A DNA stretch of 50,583 nt from Paludibacterium sp. (lineage in GTDB: Bacteria > Pseudomonadota > Gammaproteobacteria > Burkholderiales > Chromobacteriaceae): NCBI RefSeq assembly GCF_019232825.1, contig NZ_JAFAND010000094.1, positions 1-50,583 on the forward strand. Reading direction: 5' to 3'. This document shows, piece after piece, positions 15,538 to 27,797 of this stretch. The position numbers and the translations under genes are program-made. Under the pieces are notes generated by a model. That model ran no database searches. It was not told where the DNA came from and worked only from the letters and a program-made list of their open reading frames with translations. Position 1 is the stretch's first letter; each line of letters starts with the position of its first letter.

Positions 15538-16908
15538 CTAGCGCTCGCGCGGTTGCCGGCGCCAAAAAGCCAGCAAATCCGCTTGGGTAATCAGACCGAC
15601 ATAATGCCCCCGATCCACCACCAGCGCCACATAACCGTCGTTGAACACCTGCAGCAAATCCTGCAGCCCGGCGTCCGGCGCCAGCGTCGTGACCTCGGTG
15701 CTCATCGCCTCCGCCACCCGCAGGCGGAAATTCTCCGGTTCGCCATGTACCGACAGCAGCAGATCCCACTCGTCGATCACGCCGACCACCCGGTCTCCAT
15801 CGAGCACCGGCAGCTGCGACACATCGAACAAACGCATGCGCTGATAAACCTGAGCGAGCGCCTCATCCGGCAGGCAGGTGATCGACTGGCCCAAGTCATG
15901 CCGATGCGTAATCAGATCGAGCAAAGTACCGACCTGCGGCAGCACGATCATGCCTTGATCCTGCATCCAGTCATCCGAGTACATTTTGGAGAGATACTTG
16001 TTGCCGCTATCGCAAACGAACGTAACGACCCGTTTAGGCGTCGTCTGCGCGCGGCAGTAGCGCAATGCCGCCGCCACCAGCGTGCCGGACGACGACCCCG
16101 CCAGCACGCCCTCCTTTTGCAGCAACAAGCGCGCCGTCTCGAAGCTCTCGCGGTCGCTGATGCGAAAAGCGTGTTTGACGCGCGACAGATCCGCCTGCGG
16201 CGGCACGAAATCCTCGCCCACCCCCTCGACCAGCCAGCTGCCGGCCTCGCCATGGGTGCCCGTCTCGACATAGTCGGCCAGCACCGATCCTTGCGGATCG
16301 GCCAGAACAAACTCGGTATGCGGCGACGTGCGCGCGAAGAAGCGCGACAAACCGGATAACGTGCCGCCGGAACCCACGCCCACCACCACCGCGTCCACCT
16401 CGTGCCGCATCTGCCGCCAAATTTCCGGCGCCGTGCCGGTTTCATGCGCGCGGGGATTGGCGGGGTTGTTGAACTGATCGATGTAGTAGGCGCCCGGCGT
16501 CTCCTCGGCGATGCGGCGCGCCATGTCCTGGTAATACGCCGGGTGCCCCTTGCCCACGTCGGAGCGGGTCAAGCGCACTTCGGCGCCCAAGGCCTGCAAA
16601 TGCAGCACCTTTTCCCGGCTCATCTTGTCAGGCACCACCAAAATCAACCGGTAACCGCGTTGCGCGGCCACCAGGGCCAATCCCAAACCGGTATTGCCGG
16701 CCGTCGCCTCCACCAAGGTGCCGCCGGGACGCAGCAATCCGTCGCGCTCGGCCGCGTCGATCATGGCAAGCCCAATACGGTCCTTGATCGAGCCGCCGGG
16801 ATTACTGCTCTCCAGTTTGAGAAACAACTGGCATAGCCCGGTATCCAGGTGATTGACCTGCACCAGCGGGGTATTGCCGATCAACCCCAGCACCGACGAA
16901 TTCGACAT
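15538..16908 (-). CDS. Cystathionine beta-synthase (PLP domain plus CBS pair)
   Basis: 456 residues from ATG 16908. The first 320 residues are a fold-type II PLP enzyme with the Schiff-base lysine in NPGGSIKDR, substrate loop EATAGNTG and phosphate loop GVGSGGTLSG. The last 120 residues are two CBS motifs (ALAQVYQRMRLFDVSQLPVL and AMSTEVTTLAPDAGLQDLLQVF). This architecture matches cystathionine beta-synthase, which joins serine and homocysteine; cysteine synthase normally lacks the CBS pair. It heads the cbs-mmuM operon with a promoter at 16960-16987. No cystathionine gamma-lyase gene is adjacent. Confidence 0.92.
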   Translation of the reverse strand: MSNSSVLGLIGNTPLVQVNHLDTGLCQLFLKLESSNPGGSIKDRIGLAMIDAAERDGLLRPGGTLVEATAGNTGLGLALVAAQRGYRLILVVPDKMSREKVLHLQALGAEVRLTRSDVGKGHPAYYQDMARRIAEETPGAYYIDQFNNPANPRAHETGTAPEIWRQMRHEVDAVVVGVGSGGTLSGLSRFFARTSPHTEFVLADPQGSVLADYVETGTHGEAGSWLVEGVGEDFVPPQADLSRVKHAFRISDRESFETARLLLQKEGVLAGSSSGTLVAAALRYCRAQTTPKRVVTFVCDSGNKYLSKMYSDDWMQDQGMIVLPQVGTLLDLITHRHDLGQSITCLPDEALAQVYQRMRLFDVSQLPVLDGDRVVGVIDEWDLLLSVHGEPENFRLRVAEAMSTEVTTLAPDAGLQDLLQVFNDGYVALVVDRGHYVGLITQADLLAFWRRQPRER

Positions 16909-16959
16909 GGCCTTCTCTCCTGTTCGTCGCGGACAACATTGCCCGCAAAAGATCGAACA

Positions 16960-16987
16960 AATATAGCAGTTCGATTTTATATTTCAA
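16960..16987 (-). promoter_or_regulatory. sigma-70 promoter of the cbs-mmuM operon
   Basis: On the minus strand TTGAAA (16982-16987) and TATATT (16960-16965) are 16 bases apart, about 50 bases before the cbs start. The segment ATATTTCAAACA over the -35 also occurs upstream of metN at 14425-14436, hinting at a common regulator. Confidence 0.6.
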
Positions 16988-17029
16988 ACAGGAATATACG
17001 AATTGCATCCAAAGGCCAGGTCCGTTATT

Positions 17030-17833
17030 TCAGGAACGCGATAGCAGCCGGTCCAACCGCAAACGGTGCCGGTCGTCGGTTAGCCGGTAAACGCCACCCA
17101 TGACCGCCGCCAGCGCCCCTAGGCCCGTTCCGCCGCCGATCAGAAACAAAATCAGGATCTGATATTTGACCGCCTGCGCCGGCGGTACGCCACCGAGAAT
17201 CTGGCCAGTCATCATGCCCGGCAGCGCCACCACGCCGGAAGCGGACATGGTGTTGATGATCGGCATCATCGCCGACACCAGCGCCTCGCGCGTCACGGGC
17301 GCCAGCGCCGAACGGCGGTCGTGACCCAGCATCAGACGCGCCTCGATGGCGGCGCGGCGATTGACGAGCCCAGTGGTCAGCCCGTTGAGCCCCAAACCAA
17401 TGCCGGTCATGGTATTGCCGAGGATCATGCCCAACAACGGGATGGCATAGCGCGGGTCGTACCAGGGGTCCGGCCGCAGCGCGCCGGTCAGCGCAAAAAT
17501 CGTCACCAGCGCCGCGGCGAGAAACATGCTGAGCGTGCCGAGCCCGTAGCTCCAGCCACCCGACATTGGCCGTTGCTGCCGCGAGGCCGCCTCATGACCG
17601 GCAAAACCCACCATCGTGAGCGCCGCCAGCAGCGTCGCCCATGGCGACACCCAAGCGAACAGCTTCACCAGCACCCACCCCATCAGCGACAGCTGCAGCA
17701 CCATGCGCGCCGCCGCCACCAACAGTTTCCGCTCCAGCCCCAATTGCCAACGCAACGACAGGGCCGCGTTGCACAACACCAGCACGCTGGCGAGCGCCAG
17801 GTCTCCCGCGCTCAATGCGATATAGCCGCTCAT
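17030..17833 (-). CDS. fetB: Iron export ABC permease FetB
   Basis: 267 residues from ATG 17833, overlapping the fetA stop as ATGA. It is a multi-helix membrane protein of the UPF0014/YbbM family; diagnostic segments are LGMILGNTMTGIGLGLN, RRAAIEARLMLG and VALPGMMTGQILGG. In E. coli FetAB exports iron and raises peroxide resistance. The longer frame to 17923 lies within fetA. The iron role is taken from the family, not visible in the sequence. Confidence 0.92.
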   Translation of the reverse strand: MSGYIALSAGDLALASVLVLCNAALSLRWQLGLERKLLVAAARMVLQLSLMGWVLVKLFAWVSPWATLLAALTMVGFAGHEAASRQQRPMSGGWSYGLGTLSMFLAAALVTIFALTGALRPDPWYDPRYAIPLLGMILGNTMTGIGLGLNGLTTGLVNRRAAIEARLMLGHDRRSALAPVTREALVSAMMPIINTMSASGVVALPGMMTGQILGGVPPAQAVKYQILILFLIGGGTGLGALAAVMGGVYRLTDDRHRLRLDRLLSRS

Positions 17834-18432
17834 GCACCCGCCTCCTCGCGAAAGCCCTCGCCATCCCAGCGCAGCCGACGCCGCGCCACCCGCGTCACCT
17901 GGGCCGGGTCGTGGCTCACCCAAACCACCGCCAGACCGGCACGCAGGTTCTCGGCGATCAAGTCCTCGACCCGCGTCACCGAAGCCGCATCCAGCGCCGC
18001 GGTCGGCTCGTCCAGCAACAACACGCGCGGCCGGTTCATCAGTGCACGCACCAACGCCAATCGCAGCCGTTCACCGCTCGATGGCCTGGTCATCGGCCAA
18101 TCGCCGGCATCCAGCGGCAAACCGAGACGAGCCGCCAGCTCGGCGGCTGCCGGCCAATCGCTGAAATGCTGACCCACGGTATCGGCCCACCAGCCGGGCT
18201 CGGCTGGGACATAGCCCACCAACCGGCGCCAAGCGGGCGCCGCCATGGCCGAGCGCAAGGCGCCGTCAAGGCAAACCTCGCCCTGGTTTGGATCCAGGTC
18301 GGCAATGGCACGCAACATCAGGGATTTACCACAACCGGAAGGGCCGGATACCGCCAGGCCCTCGCCGGCAGCCAAGGAAAACGACACCGGCTGCAGGCCA
18401 GTGCGCCGCACCGCGCGGACGTCCATCAACAT
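17830..18432 (-). CDS. fetA: Iron export ABC ATP-binding protein FetA
   Basis: 200 residues from ATG 18432 (alternative ATG 18426). Walker A GPSGCGKS, signature PSSGERLRLAL (a variant of LSGGQ), Walker B VLLLDEPTAALD and H-loop WVSHDPAQV are present. The small size and the fused ATGA overlap with fetB identify the FetA partner. No strong ribosome site lies directly before the start, and no Fur-like box was noticed upstream. Confidence 0.9.
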   Translation of the reverse strand: MLMDVRAVRRTGLQPVSFSLAAGEGLAVSGPSGCGKSLMLRAIADLDPNQGEVCLDGALRSAMAAPAWRRLVGYVPAEPGWWADTVGQHFSDWPAAAELAARLGLPLDAGDWPMTRPSSGERLRLALVRALMNRPRVLLLDEPTAALDAASVTRVEDLIAENLRAGLAVVWVSHDPAQVTRVARRRLRWDGEGFREEAGA

Positions 18433-18502
18433 AAGATTGTTTACGCGAAGGAGATAATAGATCAGTAGATTATACCCACCGCATCAGACAGGCGGCATCC
18501 CC

Positions 18503-21313
18503 TCAGGAAGCCAGACGGCGCCGCGCGCCGAGCCAAGTTTCAAACTCGCCGGCGGGCAACGGCCGCGCATAGAGGAACCCTTGAAACGTGTCGCACTGCC
18601 GCGCGCGCAGAAAATCCGCCTGCGCTTGCGTCTCCACGCCTTCGGCGACAGTCGACAGGCCGAGCGCGCGCGCCACCGCCACAATCGCCTCGACAATCGC
18701 CACGTCGTTGCAATCGCCCGGCACCCCGCGAACGAAGGCTTGGTCGATCTTGAGCCGGTCGACCGGAAACTGCTTCAAATAGCTGAGATTGGAATAGCCG
18801 GTGCCGAAATCGTCGATCGCCAGCCCCACGCCCAACGTCTTGAGCCGGTTGAGCTGATTGAGCGTGGCAATGGAGTTGCGCATCAGCGCGCTTTCGGTAA
18901 TTTCGAACTCGATCAGTGACGGCGACAGCTGATTGGCGTCGAGCGCCTGCGTGATGACCTCGAACAAATGCGGATCCTGCAGCTGCAGCGGCGACAAGTT
19001 GATCGACAGCGCGCCCACGTCCAGATTCTGCCATTGCCGCCGCTGGCGGCATGCCTCGCGAATCACCCAGGCGCCGATCGGCACGATCAGCCCGGTCTCT
19101 TCGGCCACGGCAATGAATTCGCCCGGCCCAACCAGCCCCCTGTGCGGATGATTCAAGCGCAGCAGAGCCTCCACGCCGGTCAACGCCCCGGTCTTGGCCG
19201 CCACCTGCGGCTGAAAATGCAGCGCGAACCCATCGTGCTCCAGTGCCTGAACCAGATCCGCCGACAAGCTCAAACGGTCGCGCGCGCGCTCGTTCAACGC
19301 TTGCACGAAGAAGCGGAAATGATCGCCCCCGTTTTGCGCGGCCTCCATCCGGGCGCTATCGGCGTGCTTGAGCAAGGTATCGACGTCATCGCCATCGGTG
19401 GGAAACAGCGCGATACCGATACACGCCGTCTGGCGGATCGTGACACCGTTGAGCGTATACGGACGCGTGGCCGTCTTGAGCAACAGACTTGCCGCGCTCT
19501 CGGCTTGTTGCGCACCAGCCAAGGCCGGCAACAGCGCCACGAAGGCGCCGCCGGACAGGCGCGACAACATGCACTGCTCGCCGAGCGCCTCGCTGAAGCG
19601 CTCGGCCATGATCTTCAGCACTTGGTCGCCGGCCGCATGGCCGAGCGATTCGTTGACGTAATGAAACCGGTCCAGATTGATGCTCAGCAACGCCACCTGC
19701 TGGCCGTGGTCGCGCGCATAGGCGATCGCGGCGGCGGCATTTTCCTCCAGCGCCGCGCGGTTGGGCAGCCGCGTCAGCAGGTCGTAACGCTTCAGCCATT
19801 GCAGCTCCTCGCGCGCGCGGTGCTCGGACAAATCGCTGATCACCTCGAAATATTGGCTCACCTGGCCCGACTCGTCGTGGATGGCGTAAATCTTCACCCA
19901 GCAGGGGAACAACTCGCCATTCATGCGCCGATCCCACACCTCGCCCTGCCAGCAACCGTCCTTCAGCAGGGAGTCCCACATGTCGTGGTAGAACGCCGCG
20001 CCATGACGGCCGGAGCTGAGCAGGCGCGGCGACTGGCCGATCAAGGCGTCCATCGGATAGCCGAAGAGCGTGGTGATGGCACGATTGGCCATCAAAATCA
20101 CATTATTGCGGTCACAGATCAGAATGCCGTCACGGCTCTCCTCGAATACCCGCGCAAGCAACATCATGCGCTCCATCGTCGACGCCTGGCGTTCCGCCTC
20201 GCGCAGATTCTTCAACGCAAACGATACCTCCTTGCCGACCTCCTGCATCAAGGCCACGACTTCTTCGTCGAAGAAATGTTTTTCGCTGGCATAGGCAGTC
20301 AGCGTGCCCTGAAAGCCGCCGCCGCCAATCGCCATCGAGATGCAGGAGAACAGGCCGTGCACATTGGCCACGCGCAAGCCCACCACCAAGGGGTTGCTCA
20401 GCGTGGAAAAGTCGTTTTCGATCACCGCCGTCTGCTGCTGCCAGGCACGCCCGGCGGGCGTATCGGCCTCGATCAGCTGGTTCCAGGTGTAGGTCGCGAG
20501 CTCATCCAAAAAGGCGGTGGCATGCCCCGCATAGGCCAGCGGCACCACCGGCGCCGACAACCCCATCTGCGGCGAGCCGACCCACACCAGCCGAAACACG
20601 CCGATCTTCAGCATCGCCTGGCACACCATGTCGAACAGCTCCGGCCGCGAACGGGCGTGGATGATTGCCTGATTGGTGCCGCTCAAGACGGCGTACATCG
20701 CCTGGCGCCGCCGCAGAGACTGTTCCAGTGTCTTGCGCTCGCTGATGTCGTGCACCATGGCCAACACCACATCCTCTGCGCCGACCCTTGCCGGCTCCAG
20801 CGCCACCTCGACCCAGAGCGGCTTACCCGACTGGTGCCGCGCCATCCAGTCGAAACGTTGCGATCCGTCGGTCGTCGCTTTCAGCAGCCGCACCCGGGCT
20901 TCGGCCACCGTATAGGGCAAGGTCCCGGACGAAAGCTGGCCGAAATCGCGCGCTGAGAACGCCTGACGCGCATAGCCGAACATATCGACGGCATGCTGGT
21001 TGGCGTCGAGAATCTGCCCGCTGACCGGATGGAGAATGAATACCGCCTCGCTGACGGCATTGTAGACATGACGGAAGCGCTGCTCGCGCAGATAGAGATC
21101 GGCCATGGAACGCTCGAACCAAGCGCGCGCGCGTCCATGCAGCCAGAACAGCAATAACAGGCCGGCGAGCGCCGCGGCCGCCAGGCCGAGCGACAAACGC
21201 CCACCCTGCCAAACCGACCACGCAAAAGCCGCGACGCACGCCCCCCACGCGCCGGCGGCAACGGCATATAGCACGGCAAGGCGTGACAAAGCAAACCTGG
21301 CAGGGTGGCTCAT
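18503..21313 (-). CDS. PAS-GAF-PAS-GGDEF-EAL protein, probable c-di-GMP phosphodiesterase
   Basis: 936 residues from ATG 21313. Two N-terminal membrane helices (to about 60) are followed by PAS (about 80-190), GAF (about 215-375), a second PAS (about 375-490), GGDEF (about 495-655) and EAL (about 670-925). The GGDEF signature reads SGGAF, so cyclase activity is unlikely. The EAL domain is intact: EALLR, NLSPLQL, EITESALM, IDDFGTGYSN, KIDQAF and EGVET. It should therefore hydrolyse cyclic di-GMP, perhaps under control of its sensor domains. It stands alone, 70 bp upstream of the FetA start. Confidence 0.93.
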   Translation of the reverse strand: MSHPARFALSRLAVLYAVAAGAWGACVAAFAWSVWQGGRLSLGLAAAALAGLLLLFWLHGRARAWFERSMADLYLREQRFRHVYNAVSEAVFILHPVSGQILDANQHAVDMFGYARQAFSARDFGQLSSGTLPYTVAEARVRLLKATTDGSQRFDWMARHQSGKPLWVEVALEPARVGAEDVVLAMVHDISERKTLEQSLRRRQAMYAVLSGTNQAIIHARSRPELFDMVCQAMLKIGVFRLVWVGSPQMGLSAPVVPLAYAGHATAFLDELATYTWNQLIEADTPAGRAWQQQTAVIENDFSTLSNPLVVGLRVANVHGLFSCISMAIGGGGFQGTLTAYASEKHFFDEEVVALMQEVGKEVSFALKNLREAERQASTMERMMLLARVFEESRDGILICDRNNVILMANRAITTLFGYPMDALIGQSPRLLSSGRHGAAFYHDMWDSLLKDGCWQGEVWDRRMNGELFPCWVKIYAIHDESGQVSQYFEVISDLSEHRAREELQWLKRYDLLTRLPNRAALEENAAAAIAYARDHGQQVALLSINLDRFHYVNESLGHAAGDQVLKIMAERFSEALGEQCMLSRLSGGAFVALLPALAGAQQAESAASLLLKTATRPYTLNGVTIRQTACIGIALFPTDGDDVDTLLKHADSARMEAAQNGGDHFRFFVQALNERARDRLSLSADLVQALEHDGFALHFQPQVAAKTGALTGVEALLRLNHPHRGLVGPGEFIAVAEETGLIVPIGAWVIREACRQRRQWQNLDVGALSINLSPLQLQDPHLFEVITQALDANQLSPSLIEFEITESALMRNSIATLNQLNRLKTLGVGLAIDDFGTGYSNLSYLKQFPVDRLKIDQAFVRGVPGDCNDVAIVEAIVAVARALGLSTVAEGVETQAQADFLRARQCDTFQGFLYARPLPAGEFETWLGARRRLAS

Positions 21314-21543
21314 GGTATCCCGACGAGCGGGCCAGCGGCTCGCGTTAAGGAGAATACCTTACATATAATATATTGATTAATAATTTGAAGTGAAAATTGG
21401 AGTCAGACTCACACAGCTTGCTGCAAGGCAATATTTTCGAGCTTAGACACTATTTTTATGACCTACATTTGATTTATGTACAGTCGGCACGCCCGTCCGT
21501 CATGTTTCAATACCGGATTAACGAAGCCAGAGGTTGGGCCAGG

Positions 21544-25113
<3,570 letters not shown>

Positions 25114-25133
25114 TCGTTCAACGCCTCTACATA

Positions 25134-25169
25134 ACAACGCCCCAGACGGGTCACCGTCTGGGGCGTTGT
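25134..25169 (+). terminator. 16-bp perfect hairpin after nifJ
   Basis: ACAACGCCCCAGACGG pairs perfectly with CCGTCTGGGGCGTTGT round the loop GTCA. It lacks a T-run but its stability and position 20 bases after the stop support a terminator, possibly serving both strands since the DUF4276 gene ends at 25209. Confidence 0.7.
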
Positions 25170-25208
25170 CACGAACAAAAACATGTCCTCTTTTTTGCCC
25201 CAAAGTGA

Positions 25209-25802
25209 CTACCGGACCAAAAACTGATTTTTCCACTCCTTGCACAGTTTTCTGAACGACCGACTTCCGTCAAAAGCTTGTTGTAAATCCATCGCTGCAG
25301 AGAGGGCCGGCTGATCCATTATTTCCTTATACGACTTCCCCGGCATATGTTCGCTCATCCATCCTTTTGCGTTTCGCGGCTCTTCCGCATCCATTTGAAT
25401 GCCATCATAGATAAAGCCTCTTGCACCATTTAGAGAAGGCGCAGCAGCGATAAACCAGGCTTCATACTCTCGCTTGGCAATTACAACTGAAACATGGACA
25501 TGAGGAATATAGGCACTGGCCCGGTTTTTTATCTGATCTGCAAGAACCACTGGGCAGTCATCATCTGCATCAAGCAGGATAAGCACCCAGTCGCCTTCTT
25601 CTACATTGCATTTGGCTGCCGCCAGCAACAAATGCTTTTTGAACTCATCTTCTTTGTTGATGAACCGATCTTTTCGTACTCGAATGGGTGTCGGGATATT
25701 GATATATTCGCCAGGAGCATACCATTCGGTCAGACGACGAAGAAGAATTGGCAACGCTTGAACTTCACCATCGCCCTCCACAACCGTTACCACCGCCGTC
25801 AT
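25209..25802 (-). CDS. DUF4276 family protein, TOPRIM-like
   Basis: 197 residues from ATG 25802, overlapping the ATPase stop as ATGA. The start VVTVVEGDGEVQALPILLRR (E9), LLDADDDC (78-83) and REYEAWF (111-117) are the DUF4276 hallmarks; the E and DxD positions resemble the metal-binding residues of TOPRIM nucleases. With the ATPase upstream it has the two-gene layout of ATPase/TOPRIM defence modules such as PARIS and AbiL/RloAB. The DNA is clearly less GC-rich than nifJ on one side and the VOC gene on the other. Nuclease activity and antiphage function are inferred. Confidence 0.82.
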   Translation of the reverse strand: MTAVVTVVEGDGEVQALPILLRRLTEWYAPGEYINIPTPIRVRKDRFINKEDEFKKHLLLAAAKCNVEEGDWVLILLDADDDCPVVLADQIKNRASAYIPHVHVSVVIAKREYEAWFIAAAPSLNGARGFIYDGIQMDAEEPRNAKGWMSEHMPGKSYKEIMDQPALSAAMDLQQAFDGSRSFRKLCKEWKNQFLVR

Positions 25803-27004
25803 TTCGCGCCTACTCCAAACAGATCTAGTTGACTACCTGCCTGTGCAGCTAGGACGTTCCTATTTGGGCTAAGTTGGTTCAACCTCAACAGCTCGCCTGG
25901 AGAAAAAATCTTCTCCCGAATCATGCTGCGGGAACCATCGTCTACCGGGGCAATATAAGTCTCGCCGCCTTCAGAGATAACGGACAAGAGCTCATCCCCC
26001 TGCAACTCCTGATCATCAAGCAGGTCTGGACTATGGCTAGTGACTATGACCTGAACCTGTTGTGATGCGCTTCTAAGTGCGACTCGGAGCGCCGCGCTAG
26101 CCGCAGGATGCAATGCAGTTTCCGGCTCTTCAATTCCGACCAATGATGGCGCGTACTCCAGAGTACCTTGGTATAGTGCAGCAAGAACCCCCAGTGCGCG
26201 CAATGTACCGTCCGACATATTCTGCGCGAGAAAGCGCCATGGGTGCTTAGCTCCCGCCATGTCTTGGCGGAATTCCAAGGTTTCCATTGGGCCAATTTGC
26301 TTGCGCTCAACGCCATGAACCATCGGGACGACTTGCTGCAGGTACTCTGTGATCAGCGACATAGTCTCGGGAGCAACCCGCTCAAGATGACCAATAACGC
26401 TTGAGATATTTTCACCCACAGGTTTTAGCAGCCGCCCCTCTTGTGGCTTTTGCAGATCACGCATTACTTTGGGATTGAGATTATAAAATCCCATGCAAGT
26501 GAGAGCGTCGAATACAGGGCGAAAAGAAGATAAACCCGACGCTGCGACTAAACCAAGCCGGTCCGCTGTGATAGCCGGAAAGGAGGTTTCGCTGGAAGCA
26601 GTAACAAGGCCTTTTTCTATTTTGAAATAGGGCCCGCGACCTACTCCCAGGATTGCACACTCCTCCTGGCGAACCTCGTAACCGCGACCAGCCAACGCCC
26701 CTATGTCGAACGCATAGTACCCTTGTTGACCATCTGCAAGACGAAACTCAAGTCTGATACCGAAATTCGTTGGATGGCCACTCGATCTTCTGCGTACCTC
26801 TGGAAGTCCACCCCGTTCGTTAAGCGCATTATCAAGTGAGCCGGCAAGCGCATCTTTGACGAGATGCATTGCATCCATGAAATTGCTTTTACCCGAACCA
26901 TTGCTACCAACGAGATAGGTTAACGGGCCAAGCTTGACATCGCAGAAACCGATGCTTTTGTAATTTCGCAGAACGACCCGAGTGATGAATACTGCCTTGT
27001 TCAT
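25799..27004 (-). CDS. SMC/OLD-like AAA ATPase (defence-module type)
   Basis: 401 residues from ATG 27004 with GAGGAAA upstream; the track to 27067 adds an unsupported 21 residues. Walker A is GSNGSGKS (33-40), the signature-like LAQNMSDGTLRALG, Walker B VGIEEPETALHP and the H-loop VTSHSPDLLD follow. This is the RecF/SMC-like AAA_21 (COG4637-type) family found in antiphage systems and in housekeeping-like orphans. It is translationally coupled to DUF4276. The pair sits as an AT-richer block between conserved genes, consistent with horizontal gain. No integrase or repeat marks the edges. Confidence 0.88.
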   Translation of the reverse strand: MNKAVFITRVVLRNYKSIGFCDVKLGPLTYLVGSNGSGKSNFMDAMHLVKDALAGSLDNALNERGGLPEVRRRSSGHPTNFGIRLEFRLADGQQGYYAFDIGALAGRGYEVRQEECAILGVGRGPYFKIEKGLVTASSETSFPAITADRLGLVAASGLSSFRPVFDALTCMGFYNLNPKVMRDLQKPQEGRLLKPVGENISSVIGHLERVAPETMSLITEYLQQVVPMVHGVERKQIGPMETLEFRQDMAGAKHPWRFLAQNMSDGTLRALGVLAALYQGTLEYAPSLVGIEEPETALHPAASAALRVALRSASQQVQVIVTSHSPDLLDDQELQGDELLSVISEGGETYIAPVDDGSRSMIREKIFSPGELLRLNQLSPNRNVLAAQAGSQLDLFGVGAK

Positions 27005-27172
27005 CCGACATTTCCTCGGCGTAGGGGTTGCTTGAAAAATAGAGCATATCGTAGCACGCCGAGGCATGAGGTAACATCGCCATCATTGGCCGACAGCGTG
27101 ACGATCAACATCAATTTTCCAAAATTTTTCCCTATGATCCTGCGTAAGTCATGAAAGCAATGTGACCTTTTC

Positions 27173-27709
27173 CTATTTGCGCCGACTGCCGTCGTGCATC
27201 CAGCGCGCATGCTGCGGCGCTTTCTTAGTACGGTCCCACTCCTCCAGCATCGCCCACTTGACCTCGTCCAACTTGCGGTTCATCTCGGCGGTGGCGGTGT
27301 TGCAAGCCAACTCCACGCGGTGTCCGCTCGGGTCGAAAAAATAAATCGACTGAAACAGCGTATGGTCGATCGGCCCGATCACGTCGATGCCGTCGGCCAT
27401 GAGTTTGGCTTTGGCGGTCAATAGATCGTCGATCGCGCCGACCTCCAAGGCCAAATGCTGCGTCCAGACGGGCGTATTCGGGTCGCGCCCCATCGGCGGC
27501 CGGGTCGGCAGTTCGAAAAACGCCAGCACGTTGCCGTTGCCCGCGTCGAGAAACACGTGCATGTACGGATCCGGCTCGCCGGTCGACGGCACCTGATCCT
27601 CGGCGATGGCCAGGATGAAGCGCATGTTCAAATACTTGCCATACCACTCGACCGTTTCCTTGGCATTGCGGCAACGGTACGCCACATGATGAATCTTGCG
27701 GATTTGCAT
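27173..27709 (-). CDS. VOC-family (glyoxalase/extradiol dioxygenase-like) protein
   Basis: 178 residues from ATG 27709 with GGAG upstream. The paired beta-alpha-beta modules of the vicinal oxygen chelate fold are visible, with metal-ligand candidates histidine in KIHHVAYR, histidine in WTQHLALEV and glutamate in HRVELA. Relatives are often labelled extradiol dioxygenase, but the true substrate is unknown. It is divergent from the LysR gene 88 bp away, which may control it. Confidence 0.8.
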   Translation of the reverse strand: MQIRKIHHVAYRCRNAKETVEWYGKYLNMRFILAIAEDQVPSTGEPDPYMHVFLDAGNGNVLAFFELPTRPPMGRDPNTPVWTQHLALEVGAIDDLLTAKAKLMADGIDVIGPIDHTLFQSIYFFDPSGHRVELACNTATAEMNRKLDEVKWAMLEEWDRTKKAPQHARWMHDGSRRK

Positions 27710-27797
27710 AACGAGCACTCCAGGAGATTCCTCTATTGAAGACCAAGAATATTTATTGTACAAACCGCATTAAATAATGGATTTATAAGGTTTACCG

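Noticed and set aside
18968-20956. 662-residue plus-strand open frame
   Set aside because: It is a mirror of the PAS/GGDEF/EAL gene, arginine- and histidine-rich with no domain.
25134-25169. CRISPR-like or attachment-site repeat after nifJ
   Set aside because: A single palindrome with no repeated copies; a terminator explains it.
27004-27172. Missed gene between the ATPase and VOC gene
   Set aside because: About 170 AT-rich bases with no ORF having a start and ribosome site.
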